This document shows positions 57,026 to 64,000 of a stretch of DNA of 64,000 nucleotides, piece by piece. Position numbers and translations under genes: made by a program. The notes beneath the pieces are model-generated. The model saw nothing but the letters and a program-made list of their open reading frames with translations, did not search any database and had not been told where the DNA came from. The stretch comes from Luteibacter mycovicinus. Lineage in GTDB: Bacteria > Pseudomonadota > Gammaproteobacteria > Xanthomonadales > Rhodanobacteraceae. The first letter of the stretch is position 1, and every line of letters begins with the position of its first letter. The stretch is taken from assembly GCF_000745235.1 (NCBI RefSeq), contig NZ_JQNL01000001.1, positions 3,280,001 to 3,344,000 on the forward strand, given 5' to 3'.

Positions 57026-58270
57026 ATGCAAACGGATCAACGGTTGCCTGCCATCGTGATGGGGCGTGGCCCCACCGCACTGGGCATTCTGCGCAGCCTT
57101 CATCTGGCCGGCATCCCTGCCTATGTCGCGTGTCCGCCGGACGACATCGTCACGCGATCGCGCTATTTCAGGGCGTTACCCGGCTGTCGGGGCTGGGACG
57201 GTAGTCCGGGGCCGCAAGCCATCGAGGCACTGGCGGCACTGCCGCTGGCCCGGGCCGTGATCATCCCGGGTGCCGACGATGCCGCGCTGTGGCTCGCCGA
57301 TCTTCCGCACAGCGTGCTCGGCTGGCGTTTCCTTGCAAGCACGGCGCGACGTGATGCGCAGGCCCTGCTTCAGGACAAGTCACTGTTTGCCGGCTATCTG
57401 GCGGCGATCCATGTGCCACATCCGCGCACCTTCCGCCTGGCCGACGCAGCGGACGTGGAGGCGATTCCGTTCGAAACCCTGGACAGGGTCTTCCTCAAGC
57501 CGGTCAATTCGCAGAAATTCAGTGATGTCACGGGCGTCAAAGGCGTCTGGGTGCAAGGACGGAGCGCATTGCGTGACGCCTGGGCCCGGTTCCACGCGCA
57601 GGGGTTTCGCGTCATGGCGCAGGAGTACGTTCCCGGCCCACCCAGCGAACATTTCTTCATCGACGGGTTTCGTGACGGGCAGGGCGCGTATACCGGGCTC
57701 TTCGCCCGTCGTCGCCGCCGGATGTCGCCTCCGGACTTCGGCAACAGTTCGTGCTCTCAGGCCGTGCCGCTCGCGATCGTGCCGGACGCGGTGCGCAGCA
57801 CCTGTCGCGTCCTCGATGGACTGGACTACCGGGGCATCTTCAGCGCGGAGTTCAAGCGCGATGCGCGCGACGGCGCGTTCCGCCTGATCGAGGTGAATAC
57901 GCGCGCCTGGACCTATGTGGAGTTCGCGGCGCGCAGCGGCGTCAACGTCTGCGAAATGGCCTGGCAAGACGCGCAGGGCCTGCCGGTGAAACGCGCGACG
58001 CGTGCCTATCGCGACGGCGTCGCCTGCGTGGACCTGTATCACGATATCGCCAGCATTCGTTCTACCCCGGCGGCCAGGCATCCGGGCTGGATCCGCCTGC
58101 TGATGGAGTGGGTCGGTGCTGATCTGCACGTGTTCCGCCGCGACGATCCATGGCCTGCATGGCATTTCATCCGCGGCTTGCTGCGTAAACGGTTCGGTTT
58201 GTCAGTCGGCCCTGCCGAGCGGGGCGGCGACATCTTCGAGGGACCGTCGCTCGGCGGCGATGCCAAGTAA
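57026..58270 (+). CDS. Stand-alone ATP-grasp enzyme (predicted carboligase)
   Basis: A 414-residue ATP-grasp protein. A Rossmann-like N-terminal domain (AIVMGRGPTALGILRSLHLAGIPAYV) precedes the ATP-grasp core with RVFLKPVNSQKF, VMAQEYVPGPPSEHFFIDGF and the Mg-binding FSAEFKRDARDGAFRLIEVNTR. This resembles predicted ATP-dependent carboxylate-amine ligases of the COG3919 type. These join a carboxylate to an amine or similar, but the substrate here is unknown. AGGGGG lies just before the ATG at 57026. Its last 69 bases are antisense to the end of the MFS gene. Confidence 0.82.
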   Translation: MQTDQRLPAIVMGRGPTALGILRSLHLAGIPAYVACPPDDIVTRSRYFRALPGCRGWDGSPGPQAIEALAALPLARAVIIPGADDAALWLADLPHSVLGWRFLASTARRDAQALLQDKSLFAGYLAAIHVPHPRTFRLADAADVEAIPFETLDRVFLKPVNSQKFSDVTGVKGVWVQGRSALRDAWARFHAQGFRVMAQEYVPGPPSEHFFIDGFRDGQGAYTGLFARRRRRMSPPDFGNSSCSQAVPLAIVPDAVRSTCRVLDGLDYRGIFSAEFKRDARDGAFRLIEVNTRAWTYVEFAARSGVNVCEMAWQDAQGLPVKRATRAYRDGVACVDLYHDIASIRSTPAARHPGWIRLLMEWVGADLHVFRRDDPWPAWHFIRGLLRKRFGLSVGPAERGGDIFEGPSLGGDAK

Positions 58271-59638
58271 CCACGCGGCTGCCGCCCCGATCAGCATCAG
58301 CGAAGCACCCAGCGCGTAGCCCCAGCCGATGGACATGCGCTCGCCACTGCCGATGAGGCGGCCGAACAGCCACGGGCCGGCGACGCCGCCGAGTGCCGTG
58401 CCGAAGGCGTAGAACAGGGCGATGGCCAGGGCGCGCAACTCCAGTGGGAAGCTCTCGCTGACGGTGAGGTAGGCCGAGCTGGCGGCCGCGGAGGCGAAGA
58501 AAAACACGATGCTCCAGGCGATCGTCTGCGTTCGCGCGTCGAGGTGGCCGTGGACGAAGAGCCAGGCGGTGACGAACAGCAGCAGTCCGGACAGTGCATA
58601 GGTCGCCACGATCATCGTCCGCCGGCCCAGCGTGTCGAACAGCCGTCCCAGCAGGAGCGGGCCGAGGAAATTACCGGCGGCGAATGGCAGCAGATAGAGA
58701 CCGACATCCGCATCGGCCACGCCGTAAAAGCGGCCGAGCACCAGCGCATAGGTGAAGAAGATCGCGTTGTAGAAGAACGCCTGCGTGGCCATCAGTACCA
58801 GGCCCAGCACGGTCCGCTTCGGATAGAGACGGAACAATGTACGGGCAACGTCCGCAAGGGTCAGTCCGCGCGGACGCAGACGCAACCGTGGCAGCGGTTC
58901 GGAAGGGGGAGCGACGTCGAGGCGCTTCTCGATGTCGGCGACCACGGCCTCGGCCTCCTCGATGCGACCATGAAGCATCAGCCAGCGCGGGCTCTCCGGA
59001 ATCCAGTGCCGCAGGAAAAGAATGCCCAGGCCCAGCACGGCACCCAACCCGAAGGTCAGTCGCCAGCCGATCTCGGCCGATACCCAGCCCATGTCGAGCA
59101 GGCCTACGGCGGCGAGCGCGCCCAGTGCGGCGCCGATCCAGAAACTGCCATTGATGACCAGATCCGTGTGGCCACGATAGCGTGCCGGAATCAGTTCCTG
59201 GATCGCCGAGTTGATGGCGGCGTACTCGCCGCCGATGCCCGCGCCGGTCAGCGCGCGGAAGATCACGAAGGTGAGGAAGTCCGGTGAGAAGGCCGTAGCG
59301 GCCGTGGCCGTCAGATACAGGCCCAGCGTCACCGTGAACAGCTTCTTCCGCCCGAGTCGGTCGGTAAGCCACCCGAAGAAAAGCGCGCCCAGCACGGCAC
59401 CGACGAGATAAAGGCTGCCCGCCAGTCCCACCTGACCGTCGGTGAGGTGGAGGACCGGGCTGGATTTGAGCGCACCGGCGATCGAGCCGGTAATGGTCAC
59501 CTCGAGCCCGTCGAGCACCCAGGTGATCCCGAGGCCAACGGCCACCAGGGTATGAAAGCGCCCCCAGCGCAGCCGGTCGAGCCGCGCGGGAACATCGGTC
59601 TCGACGATACCGTCGGGGAGCGTGGCCTTGGGATCCAT
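58202..59638 (-). CDS. MFS transporter, sugar/organic-acid porter type
   Basis: A 478-residue major facilitator with twelve predicted membrane helices. The cytoplasmic loop motif GWLTDRLGRKKLF is between helices 2 and 3, with a second copy LLGRLFDTLGRRTMI in the C-terminal half. The motif WIPESPRWLMLHGRIEEAEAVV after helix 6 is characteristic of the sugar porter and related aromatic-acid families. Substrate is not deducible. It is convergent with the ATP-grasp gene, and their ends overlap by 69 bases. Confidence 0.88.
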   Translation of the reverse strand: MDPKATLPDGIVETDVPARLDRLRWGRFHTLVAVGLGITWVLDGLEVTITGSIAGALKSSPVLHLTDGQVGLAGSLYLVGAVLGALFFGWLTDRLGRKKLFTVTLGLYLTATAATAFSPDFLTFVIFRALTGAGIGGEYAAINSAIQELIPARYRGHTDLVINGSFWIGAALGALAAVGLLDMGWVSAEIGWRLTFGLGAVLGLGILFLRHWIPESPRWLMLHGRIEEAEAVVADIEKRLDVAPPSEPLPRLRLRPRGLTLADVARTLFRLYPKRTVLGLVLMATQAFFYNAIFFTYALVLGRFYGVADADVGLYLLPFAAGNFLGPLLLGRLFDTLGRRTMIVATYALSGLLLFVTAWLFVHGHLDARTQTIAWSIVFFFASAAASSAYLTVSESFPLELRALAIALFYAFGTALGGVAGPWLFGRLIGSGERMSIGWGYALGASLMLIGAAAAWLLGIAAERRSLEDVAAPLGRAD

Positions 59639-59673
59639 GCTCCGACCGTACGAGGCAGGAAGTGGTCATTCCG

Positions 59674-60798
59674 TCAGCGCGGCACGCGGTACCCGCCCGG
59701 CCTGCCGTGCGGCGACAGGGTCAGCTGCCACAACTGGTCGCGGCGGCTGCGGAAGACACCGGCGGAGCAGCCCAGGTAGAAATTCCACATCCGGCGGAAT
59801 CGCTCGTCGTAACGTGAGGCCAGTTTTGGCCAGGCCGCCTCCACGTTGGCACGCCATGCCATCAGCGTGCGGTCATAGTCCGCGCCGAAATTGTGCCAGT
59901 CCTCCACGATGAAAAGCCCCTCGAGCGCGCCAGCCACCTGGCTCATCGAGGGAATCACCGAATTGGGAAAGATGTACTTGTCGATCCATGGGTCCGGCCG
60001 TCCCGGTGCGCCGTTGCTGCCGATGGTGTGCAGCAGAACGAGGCCATCCTTGCGCAGGCAGCGTCGGGCCACTTCGAACCACGTGCGGTAGTTCTTGCCG
60101 CCGACGTGCTCGAACATGCCGACCGAAAGGATCGCGTCGAAAGGCTCGTCGAGGTCGCGGTAGTCCTGCAGGCGGATCTCGACCGGCAGGCCGTGGCATA
60201 GCTCACGGGCGTAGGCGGCCTGCTCCTTCGAAACGGTCACGCCCACCCCGCTGACGCCGTAGCGCTCGGCGGCGAACTTCAGTGCCTCGCCCCAGCCGCA
60301 GCCGATGTCTAGGATGCGCTGGCCGGGCCGCAGGGCCAGCTTTCGGCAGATCAGGTCGAGCTTCGCTTCCTGCGCGTCATCCAGATTGTCGGCGTGCGCC
60401 CAATAGGCACAGGAATACACCATGCGTTTGCCAAGCATCGCCTCGAAGAGATCGTTACCCAGGTCGTAATGACGTCGTCCGACGTCCCAGGCGTGCGCGC
60501 CCCGCTGGCGGTTGATCAGCCGCGCCCTGAGATGCGTCATCAGGGTGTCCAGCGTGAGCACCGACTCGTCGAGGTGCGACGACAGCACGCGAGCGAAAAA
60601 AGCGGGCAGGTCGCCGACATCCCACCAGCCATCCATATAGGCCTCGCCAAAACCGAGCGTACCGTGGGCGAAGACACGCGCGTAGGTGCGCTCGTCGTGG
60701 ATCACCAGGTCGGTCGGGCGTTGTCCGCCGAGCGTGATGCCTGCTTTTTGCAGGAGGATCTGTGCGCGTGCCTTGAGGGAAGAAACATCGTGAGTCAT
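59674..60798 (-). CDS. cfa: Cyclopropane-fatty-acyl-phospholipid synthase
   Basis: An SAM-dependent enzyme, 374 residues, adding a methylene across double bonds of membrane phospholipid acyl chains. The N-terminal lipid-binding region has GFGEAYMDGWWDVGDLPAFFARVL. The SAM site is QRILDIGCGWGEALKFAAERYGVSGVGVTVSKEQ. The family block ILSVGMFEHVGGKNYRTWFEV and the C-terminal RMWNFYLGCSAGVFRSRRDQLWQL are intact. AAAGGAG upstream of the ATG at 60798 fixes the start. It is downstream of crcB on the same strand with a 24-base gap. Confidence 0.95.
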   Translation of the reverse strand: MTHDVSSLKARAQILLQKAGITLGGQRPTDLVIHDERTYARVFAHGTLGFGEAYMDGWWDVGDLPAFFARVLSSHLDESVLTLDTLMTHLRARLINRQRGAHAWDVGRRHYDLGNDLFEAMLGKRMVYSCAYWAHADNLDDAQEAKLDLICRKLALRPGQRILDIGCGWGEALKFAAERYGVSGVGVTVSKEQAAYARELCHGLPVEIRLQDYRDLDEPFDAILSVGMFEHVGGKNYRTWFEVARRCLRKDGLVLLHTIGSNGAPGRPDPWIDKYIFPNSVIPSMSQVAGALEGLFIVEDWHNFGADYDRTLMAWRANVEAAWPKLASRYDERFRRMWNFYLGCSAGVFRSRRDQLWQLTLSPHGRPGGYRVPR

Positions 60799-60822
60799 CG
60801 ATGGAACTCCTTTGGATCCTCG

Positions 60823-61212
60823 TCAAACGTGGCGAAGCACTCCGCGGGCGATCGCCAGCCCGGCAACCGTCAGCCCGATCGAACCTATCAGGTGCAGTGC
60901 GACATGCGCGGCGAACCAGGCGTATTGCTGCCGCAGCAGCAACCCGGTGGATTCCGCCGAGAACGTCGAGAACGTGGTGAGCCCGCCGAGAAAGCCGGTG
61001 GCGATGAGCAGACGCAGTTCAACCGGCAACGTCTGGAAGTGGTCGAACACGCCGAGCGTGACGCCCATCAGCAGGCCGCCGGCCAGATTGGCGCAAAGCG
61101 TCCCGAGCGGGATGTTGGGAACGAGGGCATTGAGCGCCACGGCCAGCCACCAGCGCAGCAGGCTGCCCACGGCGCCGCCGATCCCCACAGCAAGAAACCC
61201 GCTATAGCCCAT
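60823..61212 (-). CDS. crcB: Fluoride efflux channel CrcB/Fluc
   Basis: A 129-residue fluoride channel with four membrane helices. Diagnostic blocks are GGAVGSLLRWWLAVAL, PLGTLCANLAGGLLMGV and GFLGGLTTFSTFSAES, whose Phe and Thr/Ser residues line the pore. The ATG at 61212 is preceded by GAGGGT; the long upstream frame is noncoding. Only one copy is present, consistent with a homodimeric Fluc. I see no clear fluoride riboswitch in the short region upstream. Confidence 0.94.
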   Translation of the reverse strand: MGYSGFLAVGIGGAVGSLLRWWLAVALNALVPNIPLGTLCANLAGGLLMGVTLGVFDHFQTLPVELRLLIATGFLGGLTTFSTFSAESTGLLLRQQYAWFAAHVALHLIGSIGLTVAGLAIARGVLRHV

Positions 61213-61314
61213 GTGACCCTCGATGCGATGTGGCGGTTCGATTATGGGGCTTTGCGGTGAGCCGGGCGAGGGGATCGAAGGCTTGCCGCTATACTGATCG
61301 TTCCCCTGAACGCC

Positions 61315-62595
61315 ATGGCCGCTCCCATGACCTCCGCGACGCGCGACCCGAGGCGCTACCTGCCGTTTCTGCTGGCCGCTCTGTCGATGATCGGGCCGTT
61401 CTCGATCGATGCGATCTTTCCGGGCTTCCCGGACATCGGCCGCGACTTCGGGGTGGGCGCCGTCGCTCTCCAGCAGTTGCTGAGCGTCTACCTGCTGGCA
61501 TATGCGGTCATGAGTCTGTTCCACGGCGCGTTGTCGGACGCCTATGGCCGTAAGCCCGTAATCGTCATCGCGATGGCTGTCTACACCGTGGCGTCCGTCG
61601 GTGCGGCCCTGGCGCCGAGCTTCAGCTTCCTGCTGGGTTGCCGCATCCTGCAGGGTCTTTGCGGCGGCGCCGGCATCGTCGTGGGTCGGGCCGTCGTGCG
61701 TGACACCATGCACGGCGAAGAAGCCCAGCGCATGATGTCCAAGGTGATGATGATCTTCGGCGTGGCGCCGGCCATCGCGCCTATCGTCGGCGCGTGGCTG
61801 CTGGGCATCGATGGCTGGCGCGGCATCTTCTGGGCGCTGACCGGCTTCACGACGTTGCTGACCCTGGGCGTCTCGTATTTCCTGGTCGAGTCGCATCCGC
61901 CTGCGCATCGCACGGTATTTCGTCCGCGACCGCTGTTGCGCGGCTATAGGGCGATCCTCAGCGACCTGCCGTTCTGGCCACTGGCGATCGCGGCGTCGGT
62001 CAATTTCTCCGGTTTGTTTCTCTATATCGCGTCGGCGCCGCATCTGATTCGCGACCTGCTGGGTCTGGGCGCGAGCGGGTTTCCGTGGCTGTTCGTGCCG
62101 GTGGTCAGCGGTATGGTTGCCGGTGCCTTCGTTTCAGGGCGCGTGGCGGGAAGGGCCAGCGCGGCCCGCACCGTGTCATGGGGCTATGCGTCGATGCTGT
62201 CGTCTTGCGCGTTGAACCTGATCCTGGCGGTGACGCTGGATCACCCACGGGTGCCGTGGTCGACGCTGCCGCTGGCTCTGTATGGGTGCGGGGTCCAGTT
62301 GGCCTTCCCGACGCTGACGTTGTTGTTGCTGGACCGTTTTCCTGAGCAGCGCGGCGGCGTGTCATCGGTCCAGGCGTTCGGCAGTCTGATCCTCACGGCT
62401 CTCGTGGCCGGCGTGCTTTCGCCGGCGCTGTCCGACAACATGCTGACTCTTGCCATCGGCGCCACAACGATCTGCCTGATCGGTCTCGCGGCGTGGATGT
62501 GGTACGTCTCGCTGGAGCGCCGCCGCCTGGCGCGTGCGAAGGCCGGGGCGGCGTCGAGCGTGGTTTCGCAGATCGAGCGCAACGAACCGGGCTGA
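61315..62595 (+). CDS. Bcr/CflA family multidrug MFS transporter
   Basis: A 426-residue drug:H+ antiporter of the DHA1 type. The N-terminus FLLAALSMIGPFSIDAIFPGFPDI and QQLLSVYLLAYAVMSLFHGALSDAYGRKPVI match the Bcr/CflA signature, including the motif A loop. Motif C-like GVAPAIAPIVGAWLLG is in helix 5. An alternative ATG lies four codons downstream (MTSATR). It is divergent from crcB. Substrates are unknown; Bcr homologues export bicyclomycin and sulfonamides. Confidence 0.9.
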   Translation: MAAPMTSATRDPRRYLPFLLAALSMIGPFSIDAIFPGFPDIGRDFGVGAVALQQLLSVYLLAYAVMSLFHGALSDAYGRKPVIVIAMAVYTVASVGAALAPSFSFLLGCRILQGLCGGAGIVVGRAVVRDTMHGEEAQRMMSKVMMIFGVAPAIAPIVGAWLLGIDGWRGIFWALTGFTTLLTLGVSYFLVESHPPAHRTVFRPRPLLRGYRAILSDLPFWPLAIAASVNFSGLFLYIASAPHLIRDLLGLGASGFPWLFVPVVSGMVAGAFVSGRVAGRASAARTVSWGYASMLSSCALNLILAVTLDHPRVPWSTLPLALYGCGVQLAFPTLTLLLLDRFPEQRGGVSSVQAFGSLILTALVAGVLSPALSDNMLTLAIGATTICLIGLAAWMWYVSLERRRLARAKAGAASSVVSQIERNEPG

Positions 62596-62630
62596 GTATC
62601 GGCCCGGCGGCAAAATGGGGGAGAGCACGT

Positions 62631-63416
62631 TCAGCCTCGTGCCGCGTCCAGTACATTCGCCACTTCCGCATGGCCTGTGGACCTCAACAATACGGCGACG
62701 ACGGCGAAAGCCGAGCCCAGGATCATCGCGAGGCCGGCGAGAGCCATCAGCGCCAGCTGAAGCTTTGTCGGGACCGTTGACAGTGTCTGGTGGATGGATG
62801 AAAAGTTGGCATCCATTTTCTGGTAGACAGCAGCGAAGCCCGCATCCATTTTCTGGTAGACGGCAGCGAACTGCTGATCGACAGCAGCGAAGCCCGCATC
62901 CATTTTCTGGTAGACGGCAGCGAACTGCCGATCGACAGCAGCGAAGCCCGCATCCATTTTCTGGTAGACGGCAACCAACTGCTGATCGACAGCAGCGAAC
63001 CCCGCATCCATTTTCTGGTAGACGGCAACGAACTGCTGATCGACAGCAGCGAAGCCCGCATCCATTTTCTCGTAGACAGCAACGAATTTCTGGTCGACGG
63101 CAGCAAATCCAGCGTCCATTCTCTGTTGGGTGGAAGCGAATTCCGCGTCCATTTTCTGGCCGATGGATCCGAATCCCGCGTCGCTCGATTGTTCTATGAC
63201 GGTGAGTCTCTTATCTATCGAATGGAGCTGGTCCTTGATGGCGCGCGTGTCGCCCCGCATCTCATCCAGGTCGCGGCGAATGAACCGGCTGTCGGTTTCC
63301 AGGCGGTCGATTCTTTTTCCGATATCGCCACCGTGAGACGACGTAGCAGCTGCGACGCCGCCCGTGTTGCCGCGAGCGGGGGGAGTCTCCCGTGGACCGG
63401 GGATGACGTACTTCAT
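62631..63416 (-). CDS. Coiled-coil membrane-anchored protein with 18-residue tandem repeats
   Basis: A 261-residue protein in three parts. There is a soluble N-terminus with a coiled coil (GKRIDRLETDSRFIRRDLDEMRGDTRAI onward), then five full 18-residue repeats of MDAGFAAVDQQFVAVYQK plus one truncated 11-residue unit (residues 100-200). A C-terminal membrane helix (LALMALAGLAMILGSAFAVVAVLL) follows. The topology recalls CCDC90/DUF1640-like anchored coiled coils, but I cannot confirm that family. GGAG precedes the ATG at 63416. Confidence 0.8.
   Translation of the reverse strand: MKYVIPGPRETPPARGNTGGVAAATSSHGGDIGKRIDRLETDSRFIRRDLDEMRGDTRAIKDQLHSIDKRLTVIEQSSDAGFGSIGQKMDAEFASTQQRMDAGFAAVDQKFVAVYEKMDAGFAAVDQQFVAVYQKMDAGFAAVDQQLVAVYQKMDAGFAAVDRQFAAVYQKMDAGFAAVDQQFAAVYQKMDAGFAAVYQKMDANFSSIHQTLSTVPTKLQLALMALAGLAMILGSAFAVVAVLLRSTGHAEVANVLDAARG
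62817..63119. repeat. 54-bp in-frame tandem repeat, five and a half copies
   Basis: Five 54-bp units and one 33-bp partial unit inside the coiled-coil gene. They differ by a few substitutions each. Period and partial unit are both multiples of three. Confidence 0.93.
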
Positions 63417-63566
63417 CGTTGTTTCTCCATTGCCGACAGGCTCACGCACCTCGAAACCCCGCGGATGTCTCCGCGGTAACGTCGGGCGATGCCTGATCCA
63501 AGGCTAAGGGAGCCGATCCGCCTTTAGAATCGGATAAATCTGAAAAAAGCGCCTGGTTTGTGCCAG

Positions 63567-64000
63567 TTAGTCGACAGGCAGTCCGCGGTCACGGAGAAAC
63601 GCGCGCGCTTCAGGCGCGTCCTGCTCGAACCAGGCGAGCGTGGAGCCCAGACGATAGGTGTAACCCCAGCGATCCATGTCTTCCATAATGCGTGCACTGC
63701 CTACCGAGGGAAGGTGTCCGCCGAGCACGATCTGCAGGTAGCAGGTGGCGTCCTCTTCCTCGATGGAATCCGTCGCATCGGTGTGGACGAGCGCACGCTT
63801 GTCCTCCGGCAGCACGATGAGGTGGCAGGCTTCGTGGAGGAGGGAGTGGACCGGGGTGTCGGTGCGCGCGTAGACCGTCGTGCCGATGATGCCGGCTTCG
63901 GTGTCGCCCCAGTAACTGCCCGGTATGGCTTCGCCGAGGGAGACCTCGACGAGGCTGAGGCCGAACCCTTTCAGCAGCTGGCGCGGTTCGTCGAAACCGA
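63567..64000 (-). CDS. HEXXH-motif protein, partial (5' end beyond window)
   Basis: The frame runs off the right edge; the last 144 residues are visible. Read from the edge it contains LLKGFGLSLVEVSLGEAI, then SLLHEACHLIVLPEDKRAL. HEACH is an HEXXH zinc motif, so a metallopeptidase-like fold is likely. Acidic residues in SIEEEDATCYLQIVL could complete a metal site. A start inside the window (GTG at 63815) would cut the motif off, so the gene surely continues upstream. No family name is assigned. Confidence 0.72.
   Translation of the reverse strand, partial: GFDEPRQLLKGFGLSLVEVSLGEAIPGSYWGDTEAGIIGTTVYARTDTPVHSLLHEACHLIVLPEDKRALVHTDATDSIEEEDATCYLQIVLGGHLPSVGSARIMEDMDRWGYTYRLGSTLAWFEQDAPEARAFLRDRGLPVD

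Noticed and set aside
61213..61314. Fluoride riboswitch upstream of crcB
   Set aside because: The short region between crcB and the MFS gene shows no pattern I can match to the fluoride (crcB) motif with confidence.
62817..63119. Possible CRISPR array
   Set aside because: The regular 54-bp units are directly abutting, translate in frame into an 18-residue protein repeat and have no spacers.

Overview
The window looks like chromosomal DNA of a gammaproteobacterium of the Xanthomonadales/Lysobacterales, most likely Rhodanobacteraceae (Luteibacter/Dyella-like). The grounds are the high GC content, the block kdsD-kdsC-lptC-lptA-lptB-rpoN-hpf-hprK-rapZ-EIIA-HPr-EI, the DUF2066-perM-hda block divergent from purM-purN-DUF3108, and a TonB-dependent receptor heading a glycoside hydrolase operon. 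This assignment comes from gene content and order, not from a database search. No rRNA, tRNA, CRISPR array, insertion sequence or prophage was seen.

Layout. 1-571: no gene; a nested foldback palindrome and two REP-like repeats. 0.57-2.5 kb: ECF sigma factor, small membrane protein (probable anti-sigma) and DUF4097 protein. 2.7-8.7 kb: GTP-type PEP carboxykinase, TetR regulator divergent from an alpha/beta hydrolase, and a large FadE-type acyl-CoA dehydrogenase with an intrinsic terminator. 8.8-9.35 kb: gene-free, with two ~93-bp palindromic elements facing each other. 9.35-19.4 kb (minus strand): a regulatory PTS (EI, HPr, EIIA, RapZ, HPr kinase; no EIIB/EIIC permease seen), hibernation factor, sigma-54, and LPS transport/Kdo genes. 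19.5-26.7 kb: IbaG/BolA, MurA, then the purM/purN and DUF2066/perM/hda blocks. 26.7-35.7 kb: two tandem secreted metallophosphoesterases, SuhB, TrmJ, ExoD, a CorC/HlyC-type protein, DUF47-Pit phosphate uptake, and an alkyltransferase-like protein. 35.8-43.3 kb: RecQ, YbaL/KefB-type antiporter, GH15 enzyme and a glucose-6-phosphate dehydrogenase with an unusual ~99-residue Lys/Arg/Ala-rich tail. 43.3-45.0 kb: DUF3300 lipoprotein.

45.4-54.9 kb is the most coherent accessory system: one apparent operon of TonB-dependent receptor, GH2 beta-mannosidase, GH125 alpha-1,6-mannosidase and GH92 alpha-mannosidase. It is preceded by a perfect 14-bp palindrome overlapping the TTGACA of a good sigma-70 promoter. 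It reads as a substrate-induced locus for mannose-rich glycans (N-glycan or alpha-mannan). The receptor would import oligosaccharides and the periplasmic enzymes would trim them. No LacI-type regulator gene is in the window.

55.0-64.0 kb: secreted basic-secretory-protein-type peptidase, three small unknown proteins, a stand-alone ATP-grasp enzyme, two MFS transporters, Cfa, CrcB, a membrane-anchored protein built on a 54-bp tandem repeat, and the 3' part of an HEXXH protein that runs off the window. Twelve REP-like repeats (core GTAGGAGCGCGCC...GCGCGCGA) were found by eye, all in the first 38 kb. Two of them supply the stop codon of the adjacent gene.
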